A stretch of 12,899 nt of DNA, from positions 451,074 to 463,972 of the forward strand of contig NQOP01000002.1 in the NCBI GenBank assembly GCA_003585845.1. The letters are read 5' to 3'. The position numbers were made by a program, and so were the translations under genes. Below, piece by piece: positions 1-6,407 of the stretch. The stretch's first letter is position 1. Every line of letters starts with the position of its first letter. The notes beneath the pieces were generated by a model, which saw only the letters and a list, made by a program, of their open reading frames with translations, was not told the DNA's origin and did not search any database. Source of the stretch: Bifidobacteriaceae bacterium NR021. GTDB lineage: Bacteria; Actinomycetota; Actinomycetes; Actinomycetales; Bifidobacteriaceae.

Positions 1-1460
1 TCATCAGGCAATTTTGAAACTACTTTATCCCACATTGCATCGGCATCCATGGAATCATTCTTTGAATTAGCATTATGTGCATCGTTCAAAAACGCTTTTT
101 TAGATTCCATTTCTTTTGCGCGTGGAGCAGATTGCGTTTCTGCTTTAGCAATAGTCGATGCTGTAGTTTCAGAAGGTAGTGAAGAATTTGAAGTACTATT
201 ATTCTCACTATCTGCAGAAACATATTTCTTATTGCTTGTAGAACCTACGAAATGAGCACCAGAAGATACTTGATTTTGAATACTCTGCTTAGAAGTGGAA
301 ATATTTTGTTGTTGCACGTTATTGATGCGCAAATTAGTTGCAACAGTATTTGAAGTTTCGCTGTCTGCAAGCAAACGAGCAACTAAAATTTCCAAATTCA
401 TGCGAGGAGAAATTGCACTAGCCATTGCACTTAAAGCATCATTAATTGTTTGAGCCATACGTGCTAAATCATGCAATGTCATGCTTGCAGATTGCTTATT
501 CAATATTTCCAAATCTTCTGGAGAAACATCATTAAGTAAGCTTGAAGCCGCTTTAGGACCTGCAGATACCATAAGCAACAAATCACGAACTCTACCTAAT
601 AAATCTTCTACAAACTTGCGAGTATCGTAGCCTCCAACAATAACGCGACGAACTACATCGTATATCGAAGCACCATCATGATTAATAAGATCGTCAATGA
701 ATTCGCTAATCAATGAATTAGGCGTAAAACCTAATAAAGCAACCGAAGAATCCAAAGAAATTGAACCATCAACAGCACCCACCATAAGCTGATCGAGCAC
801 AGATAACGTATCTCGCATTGATCCCGCACCAGCGCGCATAACAAGGCGAAGAACTCCCGGCTGTGGCAGAATACCTTCCTTTTTGCAAATATCTTCAAGA
901 TATGGAGACATTACCTCTGGAGGCACAAGTCTGAAAGGATAATGGTGTGTACGCGAGCGAATAGTGCCAATAACTTTATCCGGCTCAGTGGTAGCAAAAA
1001 TAAACATTACGTGCTCAGGCGGCTCTTCTACAATCTTAAGCAAAGCATTAAAACCTTGCTGTGTAACCATATGAGCTTCGTCGAGAATGAAAATCTTATA
1101 ACGGTCACGAGCAGGAGCGAAACCAGCACGCTCACGCAACTCTCTAGCATCATCGACACCGTTATGGCTTGCAGCATCAATCTCTACAACGTCGATAGAA
1201 CCTGCACCGCCAGTAGCTAAATCTTTACAGCTTTGACACTCTCCGCATGGGTGCGAAGTTGGTCCTTTTTCACAATTAATGCAGCGAGCTAAAATTCGCG
1301 CAGAACTTGTTTTACCGCATCCACGTGGTCCAGAAAATAAATATGCATGCGTTATTTTCCCTTGGTCTAATGCTCTAGACAAAGGTATGGTAACCTGATC
1401 CTGCCCAATAACACCATCAAACGTGTCAGGACGATATCTACGATACAGTGCAAGTGCCAT
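1..1460 (-). CDS. dnaX: DNA polymerase III subunit gamma/tau, partial at its C-terminus
   Basis: ATPase of the replicative clamp loader, which opens the beta clamp and bridges the polymerase cores. About 486 codons are present and the 3' end lies beyond base 1. Visible in order: RYRP near the N-terminus; Walker A GPRGCGKT at residues 44-51; a zinc module with Cys63, 72, 75 and 78, the spacing of E. coli DnaX; Walker B DEAH at 127-130; TTEPDK sensor 1 at 157-162; SRT with the arginine finger near 169-171; GSMRD sensor 2 at 213-217; then the helical collar domain to about residue 365. Residues 370-470 are a low-complexity Ser/Asn/Thr/Gln linker, and WDKVVSKLP near the edge begins the next domain. 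The ATG at 1460 follows TTAGGA. A run of six A residues occurs at codons 454-455 (bases 96-101). Identification is firm; only the C-terminus is unseen. Confidence 0.97.
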   Translation of the reverse strand, partial: MALALYRRYRPDTFDGVIGQDQVTIPLSRALDQGKITHAYLFSGPRGCGKTSSARILARCINCEKGPTSHPCGECQSCKDLATGGAGSIDVVEIDAASHNGVDDARELRERAGFAPARDRYKIFILDEAHMVTQQGFNALLKIVEEPPEHVMFIFATTEPDKVIGTIRSRTHHYPFRLVPPEVMSPYLEDICKKEGILPQPGVLRLVMRAGAGSMRDTLSVLDQLMVGAVDGSISLDSSVALLGFTPNSLISEFIDDLINHDGASIYDVVRRVIVGGYDTRKFVEDLLGRVRDLLLMVSAGPKAASSLLNDVSPEDLEILNKQSASMTLHDLARMAQTINDALSAMASAISPRMNLEILVARLLADSETSNTVATNLRINNVQQQNISTSKQSIQNQVSSGAHFVGSTSNKKYVSADSENNSTSNSSLPSETTASTIAKAETQSAPRAKEMESKKAFLNDAHNANSKNDSMDADAMWDKVVSKLPD

Positions 1461-1513
1461 GTTTCCTAACCTACCGCGACCTAACTATTTCCCCAATATA
1501 TCTTAGTTAAGAC

Positions 1514-1542
1514 TATCAGCAGCCGCCACCCGACTGCTGATA
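1514..1542. terminator. Perfect 9-bp inverted repeat between the tad locus and dnaX
   Basis: TATCAGCAG at 1514-1522 pairs perfectly with CTGCTGATA at 1534-1542 around an 11-base loop. It lies about 24 bases past the last tad gene and 54 bases before dnaX, so it may end or attenuate tad transcription. On the minus strand the hairpin is not followed by a U-tract. It is therefore not a textbook intrinsic terminator, and it could instead be an mRNA end-stabilising hairpin. Confidence 0.4.
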
Positions 1543-1565
1543 TTTATATTCGTTTTTGCTACTTA

Positions 1566-1970
1566 CTATTTATTGCAATCTTCTAGCCCTGCTCTAGCAG
1601 AAACTTCCACGTTAGAAGCAAATGGAATATTCAGCCCAACAGAAACACGAACAGTTACATCATTACTAGTAGAGTTGCAAGATTTCAAAAAAGCATTGCT
1701 TGAAGCAACAGTACGCGCAACAACCTCACACGCATTATCCTCCATCTTTTGCAACGCAGAAGCACCGGATAAAGCAGCAGAAGTTGCAACAGCATAAGCT
1801 TGATGTTTAGCTCCGAGAACATTACATAAAATAGCAGAAAGCACTAGTATTGAGCAGACTGCGATCACTAGCATAATGCCAAGCATAGTGCCAGAACCGC
1901 AGTCGATGCCCTTACATCGCTTATGAATGAAATTTATTGAATGCTTCATAAAATTCTTGCGCCTACTCAT
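1566..1970 (-). CDS. TadE-like pseudopilin / secreted protein (Rv3654c-like)
   Basis: A 134-residue protein with a basic N-terminus (RRKNFMKH, HKRCKG), a single hydrophobic segment at about residues 29-51, and a small Ala/Ser-rich outer domain with three cysteines. It resembles the TadE-like family that closes actinobacterial Tad loci and whose mycobacterial member is Rv3654c. It is probably a minor pilus component or a secreted product of the Tad machine. Unlike TadE, it lacks a Glu five residues after the Gly-Ser of the presumed processing site (GSGTML), so it may be processed differently or simply membrane-anchored. Its ATG overlaps the stop of the upstream tadE gene by four bases (ATGA), indicating translational coupling. 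It is the last gene of the pilus locus. The family assignment is from memory of sequence pattern and position. Confidence 0.75.
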   Translation of the reverse strand: MSRRKNFMKHSINFIHKRCKGIDCGSGTMLGIMLVIAVCSILVLSAILCNVLGAKHQAYAVATSAALSGASALQKMEDNACEVVARTVASSNAFLKSCNSTSNDVTVRVSVGLNIPFASNVEVSARAGLEDCNK

Positions 1971-2347
1971 ACTAAAACCTGGCTTACATGACTTTCCACT
2001 AGAGGCGGCAAAATATGAAGAGGATCAGGAATAAGAGGACATTTAACAACAATATTCGCCATATTATTGCTACGACTTATTTTCACCGACGCTCCTTGAC
2101 CTGCGACAGACTGCACAATACTTGCAGCAGCTTTATCGTCCTTATGAGTCACAAGATAATACGCAACTTGCGCAGCAGCATCATGACAATTCATAGTACA
2201 TACAACTGCTCTACCTATGCCAATTAATACAAATAACAGTATTAATGCGCAAGGTAAAACAATAGAAAATTCAGCAGTTACCATCCCTCTGTCATAATCA
2301 CTAATTTTGCGCAACAACCTTTTGCACACAATAACTTTCCGCATCAT
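1967..2347 (-). CDS. tadE: TadE family pseudopilin
   Basis: A 126-residue pseudopilin. After a basic 21-residue leader comes a class III prepilin motif, RG|MVTAEF, with cleavage expected after Gly21. Glu falls at +5 and Phe at +6, followed by a hydrophobic helix to about residue 45 that ends in Arg. The outer part has four cysteines counting Cys50 and Cys54. TadE proteins are minor pilins needed for Flp pilus assembly, processed by a TadV-type peptidase that is not in this window. The gene follows flp by 29 bases and overlaps the next TadE-like gene by four. Two adjacent ATG codons (2347 and 2344) could start it, and the ribosome binding site is weak (GAG). It corresponds in position to mycobacterial Rv3655c. 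Confidence 0.8.
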   Translation of the reverse strand: MMRKVIVCKRLLRKISDYDRGMVTAEFSIVLPCALILLFVLIGIGRAVVCTMNCHDAAAQVAYYLVTHKDDKAAASIVQSVAGQGASVKISRSNNMANIVVKCPLIPDPLHILPPLVESHVSQVLV

Positions 2348-2376
2348 AAGCTCATTTCATCCGCTAAAGCATGCCG

Positions 2377-2655
2377 TTAGCCGATTTTCAATGCTTTTTT
2401 AACTAAATCTGTCAACGTTGTGCGAACCGTATCTGATTTCAAAATAGCAACTAGCAGTGCAGCAAAACCAGTAGCAGCAATAATAACTACTGCATACTCA
2501 GCTGTTACAGCTCCAGAATCCTTATTTTTAAGACAGTCAGAGTACAGTTTTCTTTTTTGACACAAACATGACTCAATATTCACTAATTGTTCATTTACTT
2601 GAAGCATAGACGCAGAGCATCGTGCAACAAGTTTTTGCATTATCCCAACCATCAT
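2377..2655 (-). CDS. flp: Flp-type major prepilin (DUF4244-like)
   Basis: A 92-residue prepilin, the likely main subunit of the pilus. The processing site is SG|AVTAEY at residues 47-54, with Glu at +5 and Tyr at +6, the Flp signature. The 20-odd residue hydrophobic helix (AVVIIAATGFAALLVAIL) and a short amphipathic tail ending KKALKIG complete a mature peptide of about 44 residues. The leader is 48 residues, long for Flp, and contains Cys30, 32 and 41. Two consecutive ATGs at 2655 and 2652 follow GAAAGG at good distance, supporting the long leader. The gene has its own 135-bp leader region with a hairpin, so it may be expressed above the rest of the locus. It resembles the actinobacterial DUF4244 family (Rv3656c position). 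Confidence 0.82.
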   Translation of the reverse strand: MMVGIMQKLVARCSASMLQVNEQLVNIESCLCQKRKLYSDCLKNKDSGAVTAEYAVVIIAATGFAALLVAILKSDTVRTTLTDLVKKALKIG

Positions 2656-2675
2656 CTTGTACCTTTCACTTCAAA

Positions 2676-2696
2676 CTATCCGAAATTTTCGGATAG
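2676..2696 (-). promoter_or_regulatory. Hairpin in front of flp
   Basis: CTATCCGAAA and TTTCGGATAG form a 10-base inverted repeat around a single T, realistically an 8-bp stem with a 5-base loop. It sits about 9 bases upstream of the GAAAGG ribosome binding site of flp and downstream of tadC. The minus-strand sequence after it (TTTGAAG) is not U-rich enough for a good terminator. It could be an RNA processing or stabilising hairpin, or a protein operator. Confidence 0.5.
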
Positions 2697-2698
2697 AA

Positions 2699-2727
2699 AT
2701 ATTATTACAACTTGTTTTGCGAATGAA
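2699..2727 (-). promoter_or_regulatory. Possible promoter for flp
   Basis: On the minus strand TTCATT (2722-2727) and TAATAT (2699-2704) are separated by 17 bases. This would place the transcription start at the edge of the hairpin at 2676-2696. Both boxes are only partial matches to the vegetative consensus, and the region is AT-rich, so chance is a real alternative. Confidence 0.3.
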
Positions 2728-2790
2728 AATAAAAAAATTTCATTGTGGATAAAAGCTAGTTTATTTTTCTAGAAATTTATTTTTAAAAAG

Positions 2791-3438
2791 CTAGCGCATA
2801 AGTGACATAACTGTTGGCAAAATTCCTATACATATAAAAGACGGCAAAAAACATAATCCAACAGGAAGCAGCAATCGCACAGACAACCTAGAACTTTCTT
2901 GTCTAGCAATATTGGCCATATTCCTCTCATAATGTTGAGCAAGTGCAGACAATACAGGAATTGGAGATGAGCCATAACACCATGATTCTTTTAAAGATGT
3001 CATTAACCATCTAGCTAATATTTCTGAAGAATCTAAGTTTTTACGATTAGTAAATTTTGATTTATTTTCTAATTCAAAATTATCTTGTTTAGTATAAGTA
3101 GAAGACCATGCTTCATGCCACGTATCTCCTGCAAGTAAAGCATTGGAAACAGAGCAAAGCCACATGCCTTGACCACAAGGAAACACTTGTCCAACAGCAC
3201 TAAGAGCCCTAGTAATAGCAACACCACTACGAAGTGAAACAATAATCATATGTAAACCAAGAAGAGGATCTACATATGAAACTTTTGAATTACGCCATTC
3301 GTATTTAACTAGCATAATTTTACTGTTAAAGCGCATACGATTATCTAATGAATCGCACTCTAATTTCAAACTCACCCATTGCCAAACAATTACAACAAAC
3401 AATGGGATGATAAACAAAAGCTGCTTTGTGGATTCCAT
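2791..3438 (-). CDS. tadC: TadC-like type II secretion F-domain membrane protein
   Basis: A 215-residue inner-membrane platform protein of the Tad pilus. A transmembrane helix lies at about residues 6-24. A T2SS-F type helical domain spans roughly 58-190, with the family pattern of a Leu/Gly-rich first helix (LLGLHMIIVSLRSGVAI) and a long stretch ending in AQHYERNMANIARQESSRLSVRLLLPVGL. A C-terminal helix follows at about 190-213. TadC works with TadB as the membrane base on which the TadA ATPase acts to add Flp subunits. The start ATG is three bases after the tadB stop and is preceded by GGAAGGAT, so the two are translationally coupled. TadB and TadC are hard to tell apart by eye; gene order decides the names. 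Confidence 0.8.
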   Translation of the reverse strand: MESTKQLLFIIPLFVVIVWQWVSLKLECDSLDNRMRFNSKIMLVKYEWRNSKVSYVDPLLGLHMIIVSLRSGVAITRALSAVGQVFPCGQGMWLCSVSNALLAGDTWHEAWSSTYTKQDNFELENKSKFTNRKNLDSSEILARWLMTSLKESWCYGSSPIPVLSALAQHYERNMANIARQESSRLSVRLLLPVGLCFLPSFICIGILPTVMSLMR

Positions 3439-3441
3439 AAA

Positions 3442-4017
3442 TCATCCTTCCAGCGAAGCAGCATCCATTGAATGCTGAGATATTTGCAACATAGAACTAA
3501 CCCACGCCAAACCCAATCCATAACATATTCCACCTATTGTTAATAAAATCCATCCATTTACTGTTGTAATTAACATCAAAATAGGGTGCCCACCTAGTAA
3601 TTCACCAGCAAAAAGAGCCAAAATAGGTAGAGCAGTAAGTAATTTTATTGTTGCTTTTGGCATTGCAGCTACGTCAGCACGTAAATCTTCTGCACGCTTC
3701 TGAGCATGATATGACGCTGCCGTAGCTTCCACACATTCTGCCATAGCGCAACCAAGAGTATTACTCAATTCATATGAAGCCATAAGACTTTCAGAAACAG
3801 TATACATATGTTTTTCAAGCTGACGACGTTGAGTCTTATTCATATTGCGGTTCTTTGGAAAACAACGTTCATAAAGCCATTTATAAATAATTTTTGTATT
3901 AACTGCACTACTGCAAATACATTTTTGAGACTTAGAGTCACTGTGAACAATCATTGCAAAAGTAGAACCAGAACGTAATGCAGCAATCATTCCAGCAAGA
4001 ACTTCTTCAATATCCAT
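3442..4017 (-). CDS. tadB: TadB-like type II secretion F-domain membrane protein
   Basis: A 191-residue T2SS-F domain protein, the second half of the pilus membrane platform. It starts directly with the F-domain helix (EEVLAGMIAALRSGSTFAM). After a basic stretch (about 53-70) it has SYELSNTLGCAMAECVEA, a conserved-looking KATIKLLTALPILALFAGELLGG-type hydrophobic region from about 121, and a second membrane helix at about 150-172. Family TadB proteins are usually longer, with extra N-terminal membrane helices that are absent here. GGAG seven bases before ATG 4017 supports this start. The gene lies 29 bases after tadA and 3 bases before tadC. No frameshift relic is evident upstream, so it seems a compact form and not a truncation. 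Confidence 0.78.
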   Translation of the reverse strand: MDIEEVLAGMIAALRSGSTFAMIVHSDSKSQKCICSSAVNTKIIYKWLYERCFPKNRNMNKTQRRQLEKHMYTVSESLMASYELSNTLGCAMAECVEATAASYHAQKRAEDLRADVAAMPKATIKLLTALPILALFAGELLGGHPILMLITTVNGWILLTIGGICYGLGLAWVSSMLQISQHSMDAASLEG

Positions 4018-4046
4018 TTTTACGCTCCAAGCAACACAATCGACTA

Positions 4047-5123
4047 CTAATTATTTGAACTGTCAACACATATGCTGGCCATATTTTCGGGAAGATTCCA
4101 ATAATTTGAAAACTTAACCCATGCAGGCAAAAATTTCATGACAATACTGCCGTCAATTCCACAAGATAATTGCAAAACTGGAACGCCACACAGCAACGAA
4201 GCGCTAGAAGCGTACTGCAAAATACCGAGTTCTTTGATCATTCGACGCCCGTTAGAGGATCTCTCTACATGAATAACAACATCGAATGCTCCAGCAGCTA
4301 AAGCACATAAAGCTGCAGGCTCCAACCCAGCCAATAACCCTAATGCCATAAGACGAGCGGGAACTTTTTCTATTTCATCTGCATGAAGAGTTGTCATTCC
4401 ACCCTTATGACCAGAAGTAAATACTCTCAACAAATCAGCAATTTCTTCCCCACGACATTCACCAAGAATAATGCGATCCGGACGCATTCTTAATGTTGCT
4501 TTTACTAATTGAGATAACCCAATTTCTCCTACACCTTCTACATTAGCTTCTCGCGCACTTAACGAAACATGATTTTGTGTCAACTCGCCAAGCTCTCTAA
4601 TTTCTTCAACAGATACAATACGATCTTCGCAATCAGCAGCAGCCAACAAAGCCTTCATAAGTGTGGTTTTTCCAGATCCAGTACTTCCAGTGATCATTAT
4701 ATTTGCTCGCTTTTTAACTAGAACGCTTAGAATACAAGACAATTCTTTTGGAAACATGCCTTGATCACTCAAAGAAACAAGATCATAACGATTAACTGAA
4801 GGAAAACGAATTGACAATGCTGCTCCTTGAGATACAAGTGGTGCTAAAACAGCATGTATGCGAATGCCAGAAGTACTTGAAGCATCAGCAATAGGACACG
4901 CATCATCCAGTCTTTTTCCTAATTGTGCACAAAGCCATACAGCATATTCTCTTAACAAAGCAGGGTTGTTAAGCGGAACTCGAGTTGCGCGTTCCTTAAG
5001 ACCTTTCCCACAATCTACCCACACACGACCAGACTCGCTTACAACCATGTCGGTGACTCTTACGTCATTGGCGAATCCCTGCAAAATCCCAAAATCGATA
5101 TCACGAATATTTTTTACGATCAT
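4047..5123 (-). CDS. tadA: Tad pilus assembly ATPase (CpaF/TadA, secretion ATPase family)
   Basis: A 358-residue cytoplasmic ATPase of the type II/IV secretion superfamily, which powers pilin polymerisation through TadB/TadC. Walker A is GSTGSGKT at 146-153. The Asp-box region is IVSVEEIREL at 169-178, with Glu-Glu where Glu-Asp is more common. Walker B is RPDRIILGECRGEE at 214-227, and the His box is GGMTTLHADE at 241-250. The short N-terminal domain (1-130) matches CpaF-type proteins without an FHA extension. The start ATG at 5123 is preceded by AGAGG at ideal distance. Both lie inside the 3' end of the upstream tadZ-like gene, overlapping it by 23 bases, so translation is probably coupled. 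All catalytic motifs are intact. It corresponds to mycobacterial Rv3659c. Confidence 0.93.
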   Translation of the reverse strand: MIVKNIRDIDFGILQGFANDVRVTDMVVSESGRVWVDCGKGLKERATRVPLNNPALLREYAVWLCAQLGKRLDDACPIADASSTSGIRIHAVLAPLVSQGAALSIRFPSVNRYDLVSLSDQGMFPKELSCILSVLVKKRANIMITGSTGSGKTTLMKALLAAADCEDRIVSVEEIRELGELTQNHVSLSAREANVEGVGEIGLSQLVKATLRMRPDRIILGECRGEEIADLLRVFTSGHKGGMTTLHADEIEKVPARLMALGLLAGLEPAALCALAAGAFDVVIHVERSSNGRRMIKELGILQYASSASLLCGVPVLQLSCGIDGSIVMKFLPAWVKFSNYWNLPENMASICVDSSNN

Positions 5124-6291
5124 ATTTACCTCTTGAATATTTCGAACGACGATATTGCGAACGACGATATTTAGTTACAGCATTTTTTGTATTTGATATA
5201 ACATCTCCAATAAGCCAATTATTTATGCGTTGCATGGTTTCCTTCATTGAAGATGGCACATTTCGAATACCGTAGCCCCCTATAATGTCGGTGTACATGC
5301 GAGCATCATGTTGCAATGAACCAAGAAATGTAGTTGATAAATATTCAGAAGCTTCATCGATACTTAAAACATAAGATTTTTGCGTTAAACCGCGAGGAGA
5401 CAATCCAACAACAGCAAATTTGTTGAACTTTACGCCAGAATCACACAAAGTATCTAATTTTTGTAGCAACGCTCTAAACCTTGCTAAATCAAGCACAGAT
5501 AGCTCAACAGCAGCAAGAGTTGCACTGTCAATAAATTGCGGAATATTACGGTAAGACTTCATAGCAGTCTCGCCAGAACCTATATCTACAATAACTACAT
5601 CAACAGCATCAGCTAAACCTCTAATAGCAGCCTCTAAAACCCAAGGTTCAGGATATTTACCATGCCATGGAGAAAATGCTAAAACATCCACATTATCCCA
5701 ATGCAATAGCTCATTGCGCAAAACATAGCCATCGCATCTACCTAAGGGAGCATCAACTTCTTGCAACCTGCGGCCTTCATCTGATTCCAAACCAAGCAGA
5801 ACATCTAAACCGCCATGAGTCAAATCAGCATCTACAAGAGCAACACTATGGCCTTGTTCACTTATATAGCGAGAAAGAATAGATAGAGAAGTGCTTAGCC
5901 CAATGCCATCTGCAGCAGACATTCCAACCAAAATATTTTTAGGCAACGGATCTAAAGAATCACGCGCAATAAGATTATCTTCTTCAGAATTATTAAACAT
6001 ACGAGATTTATGCTTAATAGAAATATCTTGCGAGCGTTCAGTATTTTGAAAACTCTCCACATCTTGAGAACTCTTAGGCAAAAGAGTCATAACAGTATGA
6101 TCGTCAGCTATACATGGCGCAATTTTTACACCATTAGACGCAGATTCGTATATAGATTTATCTGCAACTTGAGGAGGATAAACATAACGTTTAACATCTC
6201 TAAATGCGCCTACAGCTTCGCCATTGTTATAATTCTTATCAATCTGCTTAACGCCAATTGATTTATTGTTTACACTCATATTCATACTCAT
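5101..6291 (-). CDS. tadZ: TadZ/CpaE-like (Ssd, Rv3660c-like) ParA-fold protein
   Basis: First gene of the pilus locus. TadZ/CpaE proteins localise the Tad machine, and the actinobacterial relative Ssd is described as a septum-site regulator. With the ATG at 6291 it has 396 residues. About 115 are a polar, low-complexity N-terminal region. A ParA-like domain then follows: a P-loop-like NILVGMSAADGIGLSTS at about 119-135, VALVDADLTHGGLD at about 150-163, and VVIVDIGSGET at about 232-242. The P-loop lacks both expected lysines (Leu at the catalytic position). The C-terminus is a basic YRRSQ-type pentapeptide repeat. Start is uncertain: in-frame TTG at 6330 and ATGs at 6309, 6291, 6285 and 6279 exist, and only the 6291/6285 pair has AGG upstream. 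Confidence 0.83.
   Translation of the reverse strand: MSMNMSVNNKSIGVKQIDKNYNNGEAVGAFRDVKRYVYPPQVADKSIYESASNGVKIAPCIADDHTVMTLLPKSSQDVESFQNTERSQDISIKHKSRMFNNSEEDNLIARDSLDPLPKNILVGMSAADGIGLSTSLSILSRYISEQGHSVALVDADLTHGGLDVLLGLESDEGRRLQEVDAPLGRCDGYVLRNELLHWDNVDVLAFSPWHGKYPEPWVLEAAIRGLADAVDVVIVDIGSGETAMKSYRNIPQFIDSATLAAVELSVLDLARFRALLQKLDTLCDSGVKFNKFAVVGLSPRGLTQKSYVLSIDEASEYLSTTFLGSLQHDARMYTDIIGGYGIRNVPSSMKETMQRINNWLIGDVISNTKNAVTKYRRSQYRRSKYSRGKYDRKKYS
5104..5169 (-). repeat. 15-bp tandem repeats encoding a Tyr-Arg-rich pentapeptide
   Basis: The end of the tadZ-like gene reads as units YRRSQ, YRRSK, YSRGK, YDRKK, YS. The first two 15-base units differ at one base, and the later ones are more diverged. 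The third unit carries the AGAGG ribosome binding site of tadA, and its ATG spans the third/fourth unit boundary. Confidence 0.8.
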
Positions 6292-6361
6292 GCGCCTATT
6301 GAAACGCATACAGCAATGAGTTTTCAACAATATTCATGCAATGTGGTTAAAAGCTCAGGAA

Positions 6362-6389
6362 ATATTAAGAATAAGCAAATATTGCACAA
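6362..6389 (-). promoter_or_regulatory. Possible promoter of the tad operon
   Basis: In the gap between clcA and the tadZ-like gene, TTGTGC (6384-6389) and TAATAT (6362-6367) lie 16 bases apart on the minus strand, about 70 bases before the preferred start. The -10 element and its flank (TAATATTTC) match those proposed for flp. A 13-codon reading frame (ATG at 6337) ends four bases before the ATG at 6291 but has no ribosome binding site. No clear terminator for clcA is visible here, so read-through is also possible. Confidence 0.3.
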
Positions 6390-6407
6390 AATTATCTATA
6401 AAAACAT

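Noticed and set aside
1461..1565. Possible SRP (4.5S) RNA gene, often found before dnaX
   Set aside because: The 105-base gap lacks the GGAAGG...AGCA tetraloop region and other conserved SRP RNA sequence; only a simple 9-bp hairpin is present.
5104..5169. CRISPR-like or mobile repeat at the tadZ/tadA junction
   Set aside because: The repeats are 15 bases, contiguous, in frame and protein-coding, with no spacers or flanking target duplications.
6296..6337. Thirteen-codon leader peptide before the tadZ-like gene
   Set aside because: It has an ATG and ends just before a likely start codon, but has no ribosome binding site and no run of regulatory codons.
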